Source of the DNA: Volutella citrinella
Taxonomy: Eukaryota > Ascomycota > Sordariomycetes > Hypocreales > Nectriaceae
Reading direction: 5' to 3'
NCBI GenBank assembly: GCA_034401135.1
Contig: JAWZSP010000004.1
Span: forward strand, 4,774,001-4,838,000
DNA length: 64,000 bases
In this document: positions 42,254 to 54,163 of the stretch, in pieces
How the letters are laid out: the number at the start of each line of letters is the position of its first letter
Position numbering within the stretch: the first letter of the stretch is position 1
Notes under the pieces: generated by a model
What the model was told of the DNA's origin: nothing
Seen by the model: the letters and a program-made list of their open reading frames with translations, nothing else
Database searches by the model: none
Position numbers and translations under genes: made by a program

Positions 42254-44322
42254 ATGCGTTCAAACACCCAGACCGACGCCCCCAGAACCATCCACCGTAG
42301 GTCACGGAATGGGTGCCTCCGTTGCAAGGAGGGAAAGGTGCGTGCTCGCCGCCCTGGTCGTCCTCGGCTCTGAGATGCCGCGATCCACGTACTGACCCCA
42401 GTCCTCCGCCGTAGGTCAAATGCGACCAGAGGAAGCCCGAGTGTAGCCAATGCACCGCACGCGGAGCTCAATGTCCCGGCTACTCCCTGAACCTGAGATG
42501 GGCGGCCAAGAACCAACTTCATCCCAGCGGCAGCAATGAGTCGGGCAAGCCTGTCTCTGCCGCAAGACGCCGTCGGAAGGCCGAGGCCACCAGACGCACC
42601 CCGACGGAGATCGAGACAACCGATGATAGCTCGCCACCATTCTCCAGCGAATACCTGTTCCAGCTGCCCAAGGACCTTGTCAGCCTGCCGCTGTGGGATG
42701 AGTCGCCTCCGGTTGTCGAGGTTGCCGCCCAGGAGACTCTCGCTCTCTCTGGGCAGTGGCAATCCGGAGCTCGCGCATCTGAGCCGCTCGAGCCGCTCCC
42801 CAGCATCCCATGGAATCCCGAATGCCCTTCGCCGACCCTACTGGACTGCATGGCGCAGGATATATGGCAAACACTCGAAGAAAGCCACGAGCCCGCTTTC
42901 GAATGCCTATCGAGTGATGGTCTCCCAAGCCCGGCCGAGACGGAGCTCATTCCCTCCACCGCCCGCGGGGAGTTGATAGAAACCCAGACGGCACAATCAG
43001 TACTACAGGTGCCACGGGAGATTGTCGTCGTGTCCACTGTCCTGATTGACTACTTCCTCCGCGAGGTCATTCCAGTCTACTGCACATGGGATAGCCCCAT
43101 GAACTATATGCGACTCTTGTCTTCGACGAGATGGCAGTCATCGCCAATACTGTACCACACAGCGCAAAGCATGGCGGCGGCCTGCCTTTCGGACAGCCTC
43201 CCCGAGTACGCTCCAACGGCCGTCATGGAGTACTCCCAGGCCTCAAGGCTCATTCATGACTCATCCGCCCACAAAGACTCTGCCACGGAGGAGCGGCTGC
43301 TGTCCGTCTTCCTCCTCGGGCAAACGGCCAGCTGGCACGACCCCCGCAACATTGCGCCAGAAATCCTGTCCGTGGGGGAAGATATGGTCGATGAATGGGC
43401 CGAGAGAAACAGCCAGCACCCATATCTGCCCTTCTTCCAAACCATGATGGCCTACTGGGCCATGCAGCTCTCGTTTGTCACGGGGAAGAAGTTGAAAGGG
43501 GACAGCTCTAAGCGGCCGAACCGGGCTGGGGCTCAACACCGGCCAGACGACGCCATGCCTCACCCGTTTGCGGGAACGTCCTCGCAGGAGATTGTCAGCA
43601 TCCTCGCCGACGTGGGAGTGCTAAACTTTCGATACTGCGAGCGTCGGAACAAGGTCAGGTTTCCGACGGAGCAGGACCTCGAGTTCTTCCAAAAGAGCAT
43701 CAAGGACGCGCGAAGGCTCGAGAGGCTGCTCTTGGCATTCGAGCCCGTCCAGATCTCAAGCATCACAGACCCCGGAGACCCAATCACGTCGCTGGAACAC
43801 ATGAGGAAGAATGACGAGGTTTTTCGGCTGGCTGCGCTGCTCCAGATCTACCGCCTCTTTCCTGATCTTCTCTCGGACAGGTACAGCCCTTGGAATCCGG
43901 ATGACATCTTCCGCACACGAGCTGCCACGCAAACCAGCACAAAGGAAGAAAAGGACGAGTGGCTTTCCAGGCTGGCCCTCCACATTGTCTCCATACTGCA
44001 GGCGATCCCGTTCGAGTCTCGCGTGCGATGTATCCAGCCGCTCATTCTGGTCGCTGTGGCAGGGGAGCTGCGTCCATGGCATGGCTCGACACCCAACGGT
44101 GTCGCAATAGATGCCGAGCATCAGGCGTTTGCCATTGAAGTCATTCGCGCGCGCAAGTTTGTGCAGTACCGTCTCTCGGCGTACCGCCACATCCTGCCTC
44201 TCCCCAAGATCTCACAGACTCAAGAAATCATCAAGCGTCTGTGGTCGGCGCTCGATGCGGGTGAGGATGTCTTTTGGGTTGATCTCTGCCTCCAACACCG
44301 GCTCTTTACGCTCTTTGGATAG
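42254..44322 (+). CDS. Zn2Cys6 transcription factor
   Basis: Exons 42254-42337 and 42415-44322 (77-nt intron) give 663 residues. The junction completes GCLRCKEGKVKCDQRKPECSQC...QCPGY, cysteines at 21, 24, 31, 38, 41 and 48. A basic linker (AARRRKAEATRR) follows. The remainder fits the PF11951 fungal TF family (VVSTVLIDYFLREVIPVYCTWDSPMN, TEERLLSVFLLGQTASWHDP). It lies tail to tail with the FAD oxidoreductase, 63 bp apart, and may regulate the amino-acid genes that follow. That link is positional only. Confidence 0.9.
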
Positions 44323-44384
44323 GTTGCAATGATTCAAATGATTAACTATTTGTGCCCGAGTTTGAGTCGGATGTAAATATTCGC

Positions 44385-46032
44385 TCAGTAGGTTCCTGTC
44401 TTGGCAATCGACGCCCACTTTGCAATTGCTCGGTCCGTCGTTAGTGCTTCCTTAACTCGCTTCTCTGTAACGAGGAAACACTGGGGGAACCACTCCGGCA
44501 CGCCCTGTCCTGCAATCATCTCTACCAACGCCTGCCCCGACATCCACGCCTTGTCCATGCCGTAGCCGTTGTATGCACCGGCGATCCACTCTCCCTGTCC
44601 AGCCCGACCCGAGGCATTAGTAGGCAGATTGCCAATCAGCGGCAATCCGTCAGTGGTGTGGCCCTGGATGCCCGTCCAGACGGCCTTGACCTGTGGCGCA
44701 ACGCCAGCCGGCCAGCCCTTGTCGAAGAACTTTGGTAGAAAGGAGACTAGTTCTTGCATCGTTTCGGCAGACACCGTCGTGTCATCCCCAGTAATCGTCT
44801 CGAACAAGTTGGCTGAGTGAGCTCCCACCCAGATATCACCCGTCCGACCGTTCTGCTGCAGGTAAAACAGGCCTTCTTCGTACAGGCCAGTCTCTGGATC
44901 TAGCTTGAGAGCATTCGAGCCACTCCACGATCGCTCGTTGCCGACCGAGCCAAACAAGGGTCCGGCCTTTTGCACAGACATTGTGCCTCGGAAAGGGTGC
45001 AACTGTCCGATGAGTGGCCGGAGCAAGTGTGCAGCATGGCCGTTGGTGCAATGGATGACTTGATTGGCTCGGATAGTTCCTCGGGGTGTCGTGACGACGT
45101 ATGGGTGGGATTGGGACGTTTCTGGAGAGTATGAGATATCGGTAGCCGGTGTGTTTGTTTCGATGGAGAGGCTGTCGGGGAACTGTTGGAGCAGCTGTTC
45201 AAAGATGCCTGTGACAAGTCGGTAGGGCCACACAGCGGCGGCGCGATATTCGAATGCGCCGTGGCCGCCTTTGATGTTCCAAGCCTGCGGCACGCACGAG
45301 TTAGGACAAGGTCTCTCATCAGTATCGTGGGTGCGGTGTCGTGCGTACCTCTACTACATTGGACCCGTCTACCACTTTGTGCATGTCTGCGTATTCAGGC
45401 AGAGCTTCTTCAAACAACTTCAGGGATTCTCGGGCTGAGTCCCAGGTCTCAGTATCCAGGGCCACCATGACACGGAGAAGTTCTCGCGTCTCGCTGTCTT
45501 CCTGTATCCTTGGGTCTAGCGTCTTGACCATCTCGACAACGCGCGCAATGTTCAAAAGGCTGAATTTCGCAATGTCCCGGGCATTATCCTTGCCGAATCT
45601 TTGTACCAACGTTGAGTAGATGCGGCCAACAGGCGATACCAAGTGGCCACCGTTGCGACCCGTGGCGCCACTCACAAGGGTCCGCGCCTCCAGGACAGCA
45701 ACAGAGGGAGGGCCACCTTGCTTTCGAAGAGACTCATTCTCGAGCAAGCCTTTGACTACGCTACACCCCGTGACCCCGGACCCAATCACCACAAAGTCGG
45801 CCTTTTTAGGCAGCGACTCGGACTGGATCGTGGCGACGGTGGGATGAGCGGGCTCTTGCCACAGGGCGACGGTGGGGTTGGGTGGAGGGATGGAGGGATC
45901 AGTAGAGAGACAAGCCCTCAGCTTCGTTATGAATTCCTCGGGCACCCCGAGAGACGGAGTTGGGTCTGGCCGCAAGAATCCGGCTATGGCCAGCAGGCGG
46001 TCTTTGGCTTTCTGGTGCGAATTGCTAGACAT
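44385..46032 (-). CDS. FAD-dependent amine/amino-acid oxidase (DadA/DAO family)
   Basis: Exons 46032-45349 and 45284-44385 (64-nt intron) give 527 residues. The Rossmann motif VVIGSGVTGCS and GATGRNGGHL mark the DAO fold (PF01266). The C-terminal part has VWTGIQGHTTDGLPLIG and AGAYNGYGMDKAW, the flavin-contacting end of DadA/sarcosine-oxidase-like enzymes. There is no signal peptide and no clear peroxisomal SKL end (it ends KTGTY). It probably oxidises a secondary amine or amino acid. The neighbouring permease supports a role in amine or amino-acid use. Confidence 0.88.
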
Positions 46033-46816
46033 GGTTCTGACTAAGGCCAGTGCGGATGTTCAGTGTATTGACAACGGCTATGCAGAGAGCAAGATGACAA
46101 GCAGATGAGATATAGATTGCGTGGCGGGTGGGCGAGGCCAGGATGACCATGTGGATTCTCCTTTCCCGGGCTACCGGATTTGCCCCGAAGAAGAAGGATG
46201 AACTTCAAGATAGTGGCAATCAGCTTGTTCCTACCTAGCATGATATGCCATATGCAGTACATGGTCATGTCATCCATAGTAAGTGACTACTCGCTGTGAT
46301 GGGTGGGTGGAATGCCGAGAAACGCTAGTCCCAAGGGGGATTTCTCAAGCGGTAGCCAAACTTACCCCTTTGGGCATTGTCAAGCGGCTAGGGCATGGCA
46401 ATGAGGAGCTGCTGACGCCCTCTGAGGCCACGGGCAAGGATTCTAGACCCTTGAATCATGTAGGTTTGATAGCGGCCGAGCCAGTACGAACGGGTTGTAG
46501 GAGTAGGCATGCCCCCACCCGTATCATCGCGTGTTGGTTTCGCGGGGCCCCGGTTTCTTGGTATCCGCACCTCAAGGTAAAGGGCTCCTCTTTTGGTGTT
46601 GCTAAAGATGCTAGCCTGTCTTCTCTATCTTGCTCCTCACGCTACCGTTGCGACCGACCGAGATAACGGCAGCCTCTAGCCAACCACTCTGGTCCTCGCG
46701 CTGCCATTGGGAAAAAGTAAATAAGACCCCCTTGATCCCGGGTCGTTTTTTGTGTTCCTCATCCATCACATCTCACATCTCATCACCAGATCCTACCCCC
46801 TGCCTGCCTCTCCACC
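46033..46816. other. Divergent promoter region
   Basis: 784 bp between the divergently transcribed FAD oxidoreductase and amino-acid permease, so they may share regulatory sites. No gene is present. I see no strong inverted repeat. Confidence 0.45.
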
Positions 46817-48622
46817 ATGGACTTGGAAAAACGGGACAGCACCCAGAAGCCCATCGACGACGAAAAGGCGTCTGTCAACGTTGGCCAGAATGGGCCCTCG
46901 GAGACAAAGACACACCGAGGACTCAGTCCCCGACATGTCCAGCTCATGGCTATTGCCAGCGGCATTGGTGTTGGTCTGTTCGTCGGTGTCGGCGGCGTCC
47001 TTCGCAAAGCCGGTCCGCTGCCCCTCATCATCGGATACCTCATCTACGGCCTTGGCTTCATCTGGCCCATTTCTCTCAACGTCGCTGAGATGGTGTCGTG
47101 GATGCCGATCCGCGGTTCCATATACGAACTAGCTGCTCGCTACGTCGACCCGGCCCTCGGTTTCGCCATGGGCTGGACCTACTTCTTCGCCGGAGCCATG
47201 CTCGTGTGCACAGAGTATTCAGCTGTGGCAACAGTCATGGGCTTCTGGGAGATCAACGTGAACCCTGTTGTCTGGGTTGTCATGGCCATGGTCATCTGCT
47301 ACTTCTTGAACATGGTTGCCGTTAGGTAAGAGCCCGTCAACTCTGCGTCGAAGCCTGCTCACACCCCAACTAGATGGTATGGCGAGACCGAGTTCATCGT
47401 CGGTTCCACTAAGATATTGCTCCTTGTAGGACTTATCATGGCCACCTTTATAACTATGGTAGGGGGCAACCCTCGTCACGATGCCTACGGCTTTCGCAGC
47501 TGGATGAACGGCAACTACGTCCACGAATACTACACCGAAGGGCCTACTGGTGTCTTCCTCAGCATCTGCATCTCGATTCGCTATGCCGTTTTTACGGTTG
47601 CCGGACCTGATATTGTCGCGTTGGCGGCCGGCGAGATCAAGAACCCCCGCAAGACGATCCCCCGTGTCGCAAAGATGATTGTCGCCCGAATCATCACCTT
47701 TTACGTCCTCGGAGTTTTCGCCGTGGGAATCATCTGCGATTCACGTGATCCTCGTCTACTTGGCGCCATCGACTCGGGCCAGGCAGGCGCGGCCGCGTCC
47801 CCGTGGGTGCTCGGCCTGCTGAGCCACGGCATCTCCGGATTCCTCCCCGGCTTCATCAACTTTTTCATCATGCTTTCCGGTCTTTCCTGCGGCAATGCTT
47901 TCCTTTATGCATCCAGCCGTACTCTTTACTCGCTAGCCCAAGACGGCCAAGCGCCCAGGGTCATGCTGAAGTGCACCAAAGCGGGTGTCCCGTGGGTTGC
48001 CGTCACCACCGTCACCGTGATCTCATTCCTGACCTTCCTGACGGCTTCAAATGATGCCGCGACTGTGTTCGGATGGTTCATAGACTTGTGTACTGTATCA
48101 CTCGTTGTCCAGTTCACTTGTATGAGTGTTACTTTCATCGGATGGTTGCGAGCATTGAAGGCTCAAGGTATTCCTCGTGTTGGGAAGAATCACTTCAGCA
48201 AGTCAAAGTGGAGCATCTTTGGACGAAAGCAGGAGCCCACTAGCGACCCTTCGGAATCAGGTGGCATCGTTTTCCCGTACATTGCGCCCTGTGCCTCATG
48301 GACTCCATGGGTGTGTGTTGTTCTGGGAAGCTGCATCAGCCTCTGCATTGGTTTCGACGTTTTTGCCCCGTTTTCTGTTCGAGGCTTCATCACCAGCTAT
48401 TTCGGCCTCTTCTGGTTCTGGGCCATGTTCATCTTCTGGAAGATCTACAAGAAGACCAAGTTTGTCAACCCGGCTGAGGTGGACATCTTTGGCGGAGGGC
48501 TCAAGCAGGCCATTGACGAGGAGTGCCGCCAATGGGAGGATGAAAGCCTGCGCGGGAGTGAGGAGGAGTACCTGAAGCAGATGAACTGGGCCAAGCGCGC
48601 CTGGGTTAAGTTTTGGGGTTAA
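46817..48622 (+). CDS. Amino-acid permease (YAT/APC family)
   Basis: Exons 46817-47325 and 47374-48622 (48-nt intron) give 585 residues. RGLSPRHVQLMAIASGIGVGLFVGVGGVLRKAGPL is the consensus TM1 of fungal amino-acid permeases. About 12 hydrophobic segments follow, including TVAGPDIVALAAGEIKNPRKTIPR after TM6. The C-terminal tail (AIDEECRQWEDESLRGSEEEYL) is charged and cytosolic. It is a plasma-membrane proton symporter for amino acids by family, with specificity unknown. It is divergent from the FAD amine oxidase. Confidence 0.92.
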
Positions 48623-50522
48623 GCAGACTTTATTTGGAAAGGGCTGGCGTGTCATGACCCTCATGACATCTATGGTTATGCATGTACTAGAACAAGTAAT
48701 AGCACAGCCAATGCATATCACTACAAACCAGTCGCCTAATGATGGAAGGGTCTAAAAGATACACGGCTGTAGTTTGTTTCAGTTGCCACCGGTTATTGTC
48801 GGTCTCACTGATTGACCCATCATTCGATTGACCATGGATGTTGAATGAGGTGAGAATCCTCGGCATCACTACCTCAGCACGCCATCGCGATGATGACAAC
48901 CAGGCTTGACGAGCCGAACAAGAGCCAAGCAGATTTGCTAGCACCCAATACAAACACACTGGGACCATGAAAGATGTGCCTTAATTGCTAACTTGTCGTT
49001 CGCTGCATCCACCACCACTCTGCTTTTGCGCATCTCCGCGATGCTATTGACGGTGCTACCCAGTCTCCATCCATGACCATCGTCCATCATGTGATCCCCC
49101 GGCTGGTACAGGTCGTCTCAAATTACTACGCCCCCAAGTCTAGAATACAAACTCGCCGACAGACCTTTCCTCCCGAGCGACCTAGGACGACTAACACCAG
49201 CGCCATCTCTAGCAGGCCTTCGCCTCCGAATGGACACCTCACGTTTCAAGATATCCACAAGCAACCCATGTTGGTTCTGCACTCGTACACGGACAAGGGT
49301 CCACGGCCAGAGCTGCAGTGCCGGGAGCTGGGACACCTTGGTGACCTTGGCTTGTTGGTGATTGGGTTGTGTTTGGCCTGCTCTCATACCGCTCCGGCTG
49401 TAACGGCAGGTGTAGTGGGAGCAACGCTTCTTTGGGCAAGGACGGTAGTTTTCGGAAATATTGGTCGAGAAATAAGCATCGAGGCGACGCGCAATCTGGG
49501 AGTCTCTCTCTGCTCGAGCACTGGGGCAAATGTTGAGAGCGATGGGCATGGGGTGTTGGGAGACTTCCCATTATGTGAATGGCTGACTGTGTTTGACTGG
49601 TTGCGGTAGAGGGAGAGGGAATGTAGGCGCCTAGGTAGCGAAAGAAGATGTTAGAACAGAGAAATCGCATCGTCTGACGGTCGACGACACACTTGGTCGC
49701 GTGGTTCACGCACAATGGTAGTGCAAAGAAATGCACACTTACTTCAGGGCGTGGACGAACTCGCTTCTTGACAGTAAACGGTCAATCTGAAAAAGGCTCT
49801 GACAGGTCGAGCGCTGGAGACTCGCATTGAGTTTGGCAATGGGATGGCAATGAGTATTATTGGCGTGTCGTACAGAGGGGACCTGGAGAGGATGAGGCTG
49901 TCTGGGCGCTGTGGTGCTTGCTGGGTGCTGTGGTGGCTAAATGTACGGGTCCCCGTACAAATAGCCACCCGACCTCGCTGTACGGGCCCCAAGCTGTGCC
50001 ACAACACCCCTGCCGCAGCGCTATAGCCTATGTGTACGGAGCCCGCTAAGACTCAGGGCGCTGGAGCCTGCTAACGGTGGATGTAATGTCGCCCGCCTAT
50101 TTGTACGGGACCCGTACATGTAGCGGTCCCCCACACGACGCCCTGGTCGACCTGGGCAAATGATCGAGAACTGGAGCCTTTTCTCAGTTCTTCATTGATC
50201 CGAGCAATACTGACACACCGAGATTTCGCACAGAGTAGACAACCCAGCAAAACGAGCTCACTGCAATTGACGAAATCTAGCAGGCTTACATCACACATTG
50301 GTTATACTCAGGTAGTATCGGGCTCGACAAGCTCAGATTTAGTCTAGGCTCAGTCTACTACTCTGTAACCATGAAGTATCCGGGGATGCTCAACGCCCAT
50401 GTGATCCACTGTCTCGGGTCTGCAAGTCGGACTGGTCGCTGTCGGCTGACCGGCCATCAACATGAACTCCCCCTTTGGACTCCGGCTATAGATCATCCTC
50501 TCTATTTTTAGGGCTCCCGGCT
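48623..50522. other. 1.9-kb intergenic region with palindromes
   Basis: No convincing gene. The frame at 49073-49609 and its antisense partner lack motifs. The notable content is the palindromic element at 49932-50126. Confidence 0.45.
49932..50126. repeat. Paired TGTACGGG/CCCGTACA palindromes
   Basis: The first palindrome has 18-bp arms (49932-49949 and 49952-49969) with two mismatches and a 2-nt centre. The second has perfect 8-bp inner arms (50102-50109 and 50111-50118) with a 1-nt centre and partial extension outward. Two further related half-copies (TGTACGGGCCCC and TGTACGGAGCCC) lie between. The two palindromes may be the ends of a small foldback element or paired protein-binding sites. 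Confidence 0.65.
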
Positions 50523-52086
50523 TCACAGCATACTCTTCAGGTCCTCAGAAACAACAAAGGGCGCTTCCGTTTTTGCGCGAATCTCCTCCACAGTGACACC
50601 CTCGGCGATCTCAACCAGCGTCAAGCCACTGGCAAAGTCCACATCGAAGACACCCTGATAAATCGTCAGCATTCTGTCGAGATCATCACGCACGTATTGA
50701 AGCGGGAGTACTGACCAGTTCTGTAATGATACGGGAAACACACGCTTGGCCAGTCAGAGGAAATGAGCACTGGTTGACAATCTTGGGATTTCCCCTCTTA
50801 TCCGTGTGCTCCATCGTTACGACGACCTTGGTCTTGCTAGGATTGCTGACAAGATCCATCGCACCACCAAAGCCCTTGACCTTGCCTGGAAGCATCCAGT
50901 TAGCAAGATCGCCTGTCGCATTCACCTGCATAGCTCCCAGGATGGTGAGGTCGATGCGTCCGCTTCGAATCATGCCGAAGCTCTCCTCGCTGCCAAACAG
51001 AGAGGCACCGGGATTCAGCGTAACTGTTTCTTTGCCGGCGTTTATCAGGTCAGCATCAGCTTCATCGCGACCCTTTGTCGGATATGGACCTAGGCCAAGG
51101 ATGCCGTTCTCAGATTGCAGCTGCACATCAACGTCTGGGCCAACAAAGCCTGCTGCTAGCATGGGCATGCCGATGCCCAGGTTGGCGTACATGCCGTTCT
51201 TGAACTCCTTGGCCGCGCGCCGGACGATCTTCTCTCTCTTGGCGGCAGTGTCCCCTGTTCCTAGAATTCGTGCGGCTCCAGTCTTGGCCTCCTCACTGCT
51301 TTTGGCCCACGTGTGCTTCTCGATAGACTTGGGCACAGTGGACTGGGTGACGCGTTTGACATAAATACCTGGAAGCTGGATCGATTCAGGCGGAATATCA
51401 CCGGGCTCGACGATGTGCTCAGCTTCCACAATTGTGACTTTCGCATTGCGGCCCATGGCACCGTTGAAGTTGTGTGCAGCTAGGCGGAACTGGCAATTCC
51501 CAAGTCTATCGGCCTTGTACGCCTTGACAAAAGCATAGTCCCCGTCAATACTGTGCTCAAGCAGATACGGCTTGCCGCCAAAAACTTGAACGTTCTTGGG
51601 CACGGAAAGCTGATCAGGAGAGCCATCAGGGAAGTTGCGGAGGGGAAGCCGGCCGGTCTGAACGACAGTCCCGGCGGCAGCAGGCGTATAAAACGCTGGC
51701 ACCCCCCTGCCACCAGCAGCACATCGTTCTGCCAGAGTTCCTTGGGGCGTCAGCTCTAGCTCGATCTGGCCCGTGACGTACATTTGCTCAAAGGTTTTGT
51801 TGTCGCCAATATAAGAAGCTACCATCTTCCTGATCTGTTTTGTCTTGAGCAGCTTCCCAAGCCCGGAGCCGTCGGTGCCTGCATTATTTGAGACCACCGT
51901 CATGCCCTTGATCTCGGGCTTTTGTGCAACTTCGTCAATAAGAGAATCAGGAACGCCACTGAGGCCGAAGCCACCACAGAGCAAGGTGCTATTGGGCTTC
52001 ATATCCTTGAGAGCCTCCTTTGCCGATGGGAAAATCTTGTTGACCTCCAGCCGGGCAGCGGTGACACTATAGGACATGGAGGGCAT
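50523..52086 (-). CDS. 3-oxoacid CoA-transferase (SCOT type, fused alpha and beta)
   Basis: Exons 52086-50716 and 50654-50523 (61-nt intron) give 500 residues. The alpha half has [19 protein letters not shown] and [12 protein letters not shown]. The beta half begins with [26 protein letters not shown] and holds SENGILGLG, whose Glu forms the CoA thioester. The enzyme moves CoA from succinyl-CoA to a 3-oxoacid (acetoacetate or 3-oxoadipate). The length fits the fused eukaryotic form, normally mitochondrial; the N-terminus is only weakly presequence-like. The thiolase two genes away would use the product. Confidence 0.93.
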
Positions 52087-52805
52087 GAGATTTATCTGTA
52101 AAGTGTTAGTGAATCCATTTGCAACCTGGAGCTCTAACAGTCCTGAGAGTTATTATCACAACGCACTTTTAACATCTTGCGCGCAACCCCCCTTGAGCCT
52201 CTGATGCGAATGATTGCACACGCCATGGCTGATATGATGGGTGGTTGGGAACGAATACTTGGTCCTAATGGGCGTAAATTGATCCTTGGAGCCTATGCAA
52301 GTCTCCTAAGTCATGACAGAATCTTGCAATGATGCGCCACTGTCTAGACTCGCCGATGAGTAGATTGACTCCTTTTGCGAACCACTGGTTACAACAGCGA
52401 TGAGCTCAATACGGCGCAACCCAGGTAATAATTGCCTATTGACAAGTGCATCAGGGGAGATGTTGATCTTACAGTTTACGGTTAGTGCCGTCTTGTGTCT
52501 GGCGGCAAGGGGGTGCCGAGTTGTCGTGGCTTCGGGTTTTCGCCGTGGAAACAGGCCGCGCTTGAGGCCGGGGAACGACCACGGCTCCACGCCGCATCAC
52601 CCTGGCCGGTGTCGCCACACGATGAAAGAATGTCATCTGGCTGCAAGTGACCTGATGTTTTCCGCTTAAAGTTAAAACAAACTGGTTGATCATGCGGAGG
52701 GAAACGTTTCAAGCAACACCTTGCAGATCCAAAGTTGATGAGTCCATATAATAGCATTCTGAGGGCCATAAGAGCCGTAAGAAACGGTACAAGCCACTAA
52801 AATAC
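52087..52805. other. Divergent promoter region
   Basis: 719 bp between CoA-transferase and amidohydrolase starts. GC-rich around 52540-52610, with several CGG/CCG triplets of the kind Zn2Cys6 factors bind, but no single convincing site. Confidence 0.4.
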
Positions 52806-53861
52806 ATGATCAATCCAATGTGGACCTATTCCAGCACCAAGCTTCTCACCATCCTGACTTTCTCCTGCCTCGTGCACTCTGCAACAATGCCCGCTGTATC
52901 TCAGCATTCCTCACCCGACGCATTGTTGAAGCGAGCTTCGAATGTATCCTGCAATGCGGATCCACGGATGCCAGTCGGAGCTTGGGACTCCCATCTCCAT
53001 GTGATGGACCCAGTTCGATACCCTCCTGTGGACAACGTCCCATATGAGCCGCAGGTGCACAATGTCTGGGACAACGCCATCTTTGAGAGGAGCATCGGCT
53101 GCGATCATGTGCTATTCGTCCAGACGGCCACACACGGCAACGACCTGACGCTCATGCTCGACTCTATCCGTGCCGTCGGCTCCAAAAGAGCCCTGGGCCT
53201 TGCCCTGTTCGACCCAAACACCACGTCGCATGAGCAGCTACAAGAGTGGCACAGGTTGGGCGTCCGAGGCGTGCGCGTCAACCTCGTTACGTACGGCGCC
53301 GAAACACCTCTGGACCAGTTAAAGGCGCAAATCACAAAGTATGTAAACCTCATCAAGCCATACGGCTGGGTGCTTCAACTATACACCAAGATGGAGCGAA
53401 TCGCCGAGCTGGAGGACTTTTTACCCACACTGGGCGTCCGTGTTGTGTTTGACCACTACGGTGATCCTTCTCTCCCCAAGCCAACGGGCTCGTCGTCGCC
53501 CATCAATCCGTACGACATCAAAGGCTTCGAATCTCTCATCCGCCTATTGGATACGCAAACCACATGGGTCAAGATCTCGGGTGCCTATCGTTTCAGTCAT
53601 TCCAAATCTGACATCTGGGAAGACGTCGATCCGCTAACCAAGGAGTTGTTGAAGAAGGCTCCGAAGCGGGTGGTGTTTGGGTCCGACTGGCCGCACACTC
53701 GATACGAGGGGCTGAACATAAAGCCCTGGGTGAGCCATTTGTTGGATTTGACGGAGCATGACAAGAGTCTCAGGGAGGCCTTGTTCAGAGACAATGCGCT
53801 TGAACTTTGGGGGGCCAGCAATGAAGGCTGTTCTGCAAATGGTGTAAATGGTAGACATTAA
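52806..53861 (+). CDS. Amidohydrolase_2 family hydrolase with secretion-like N-terminus
   Basis: Single exon, 351 residues. WDSHLHVMDP carries the first metal-binding HxH. GALDPN-like FDPN, RGVRVNL, VVFDHYGDP and FGSDWPHTRYEG follow the pattern of TIM-barrel lactone hydrolases such as 2-pyrone-4,6-dicarboxylate hydrolase and 4-sulfomuconolactonase. The first ~27 residues (STKLLTILTFSCLVHSATM) look like a signal peptide, which is unusual for this family. A later in-frame ATG (MPAVSQ) would avoid it. In context it may open a lactone feeding the 3-oxoacid steps. Confidence 0.85.
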   Translation: MINPMWTYSSTKLLTILTFSCLVHSATMPAVSQHSSPDALLKRASNVSCNADPRMPVGAWDSHLHVMDPVRYPPVDNVPYEPQVHNVWDNAIFERSIGCDHVLFVQTATHGNDLTLMLDSIRAVGSKRALGLALFDPNTTSHEQLQEWHRLGVRGVRVNLVTYGAETPLDQLKAQITKYVNLIKPYGWVLQLYTKMERIAELEDFLPTLGVRVVFDHYGDPSLPKPTGSSSPINPYDIKGFESLIRLLDTQTTWVKISGAYRFSHSKSDIWEDVDPLTKELLKKAPKRVVFGSDWPHTRYEGLNIKPWVSHLLDLTEHDKSLREALFRDNALELWGASNEGCSANGVNGRH

Positions 53862-54163
53862 GACTGCAAATAAACGAGCACCTTTCAAACCCTACTACAT
53901 GTAATTAATCGCGTCGTAAGTGGCTTCGCTGGCTTGTTGTTTAGCGTTTGTAGGCGATGGCCGGCAACCCGCCGTGGAAAGTGGCCGTCGAGACTGATCC
54001 GCCGTGCGCCGGGACCACACGCTCTTCCGTATCCAAATGCTCAGTCATTGATTAATACTAGTCTATAGTCTCAGGAACGACTACTATTGACCAAACAAAG
54101 CGTGCCCAAGACCAACCCTGAACACCGCTCTACTGTCTACTCAAAGCGAGACCCGCCGTGACG
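53862..54163. other. Intergenic
   Basis: Terminator and promoter space between the amidohydrolase and the thiolase; nothing else recognised. Confidence 0.4.

Noticed and set aside
49073..49609. 178-codon frame and its antisense partner
   Set aside because: No recognisable domain, signal or splice structure; both strands equally open.
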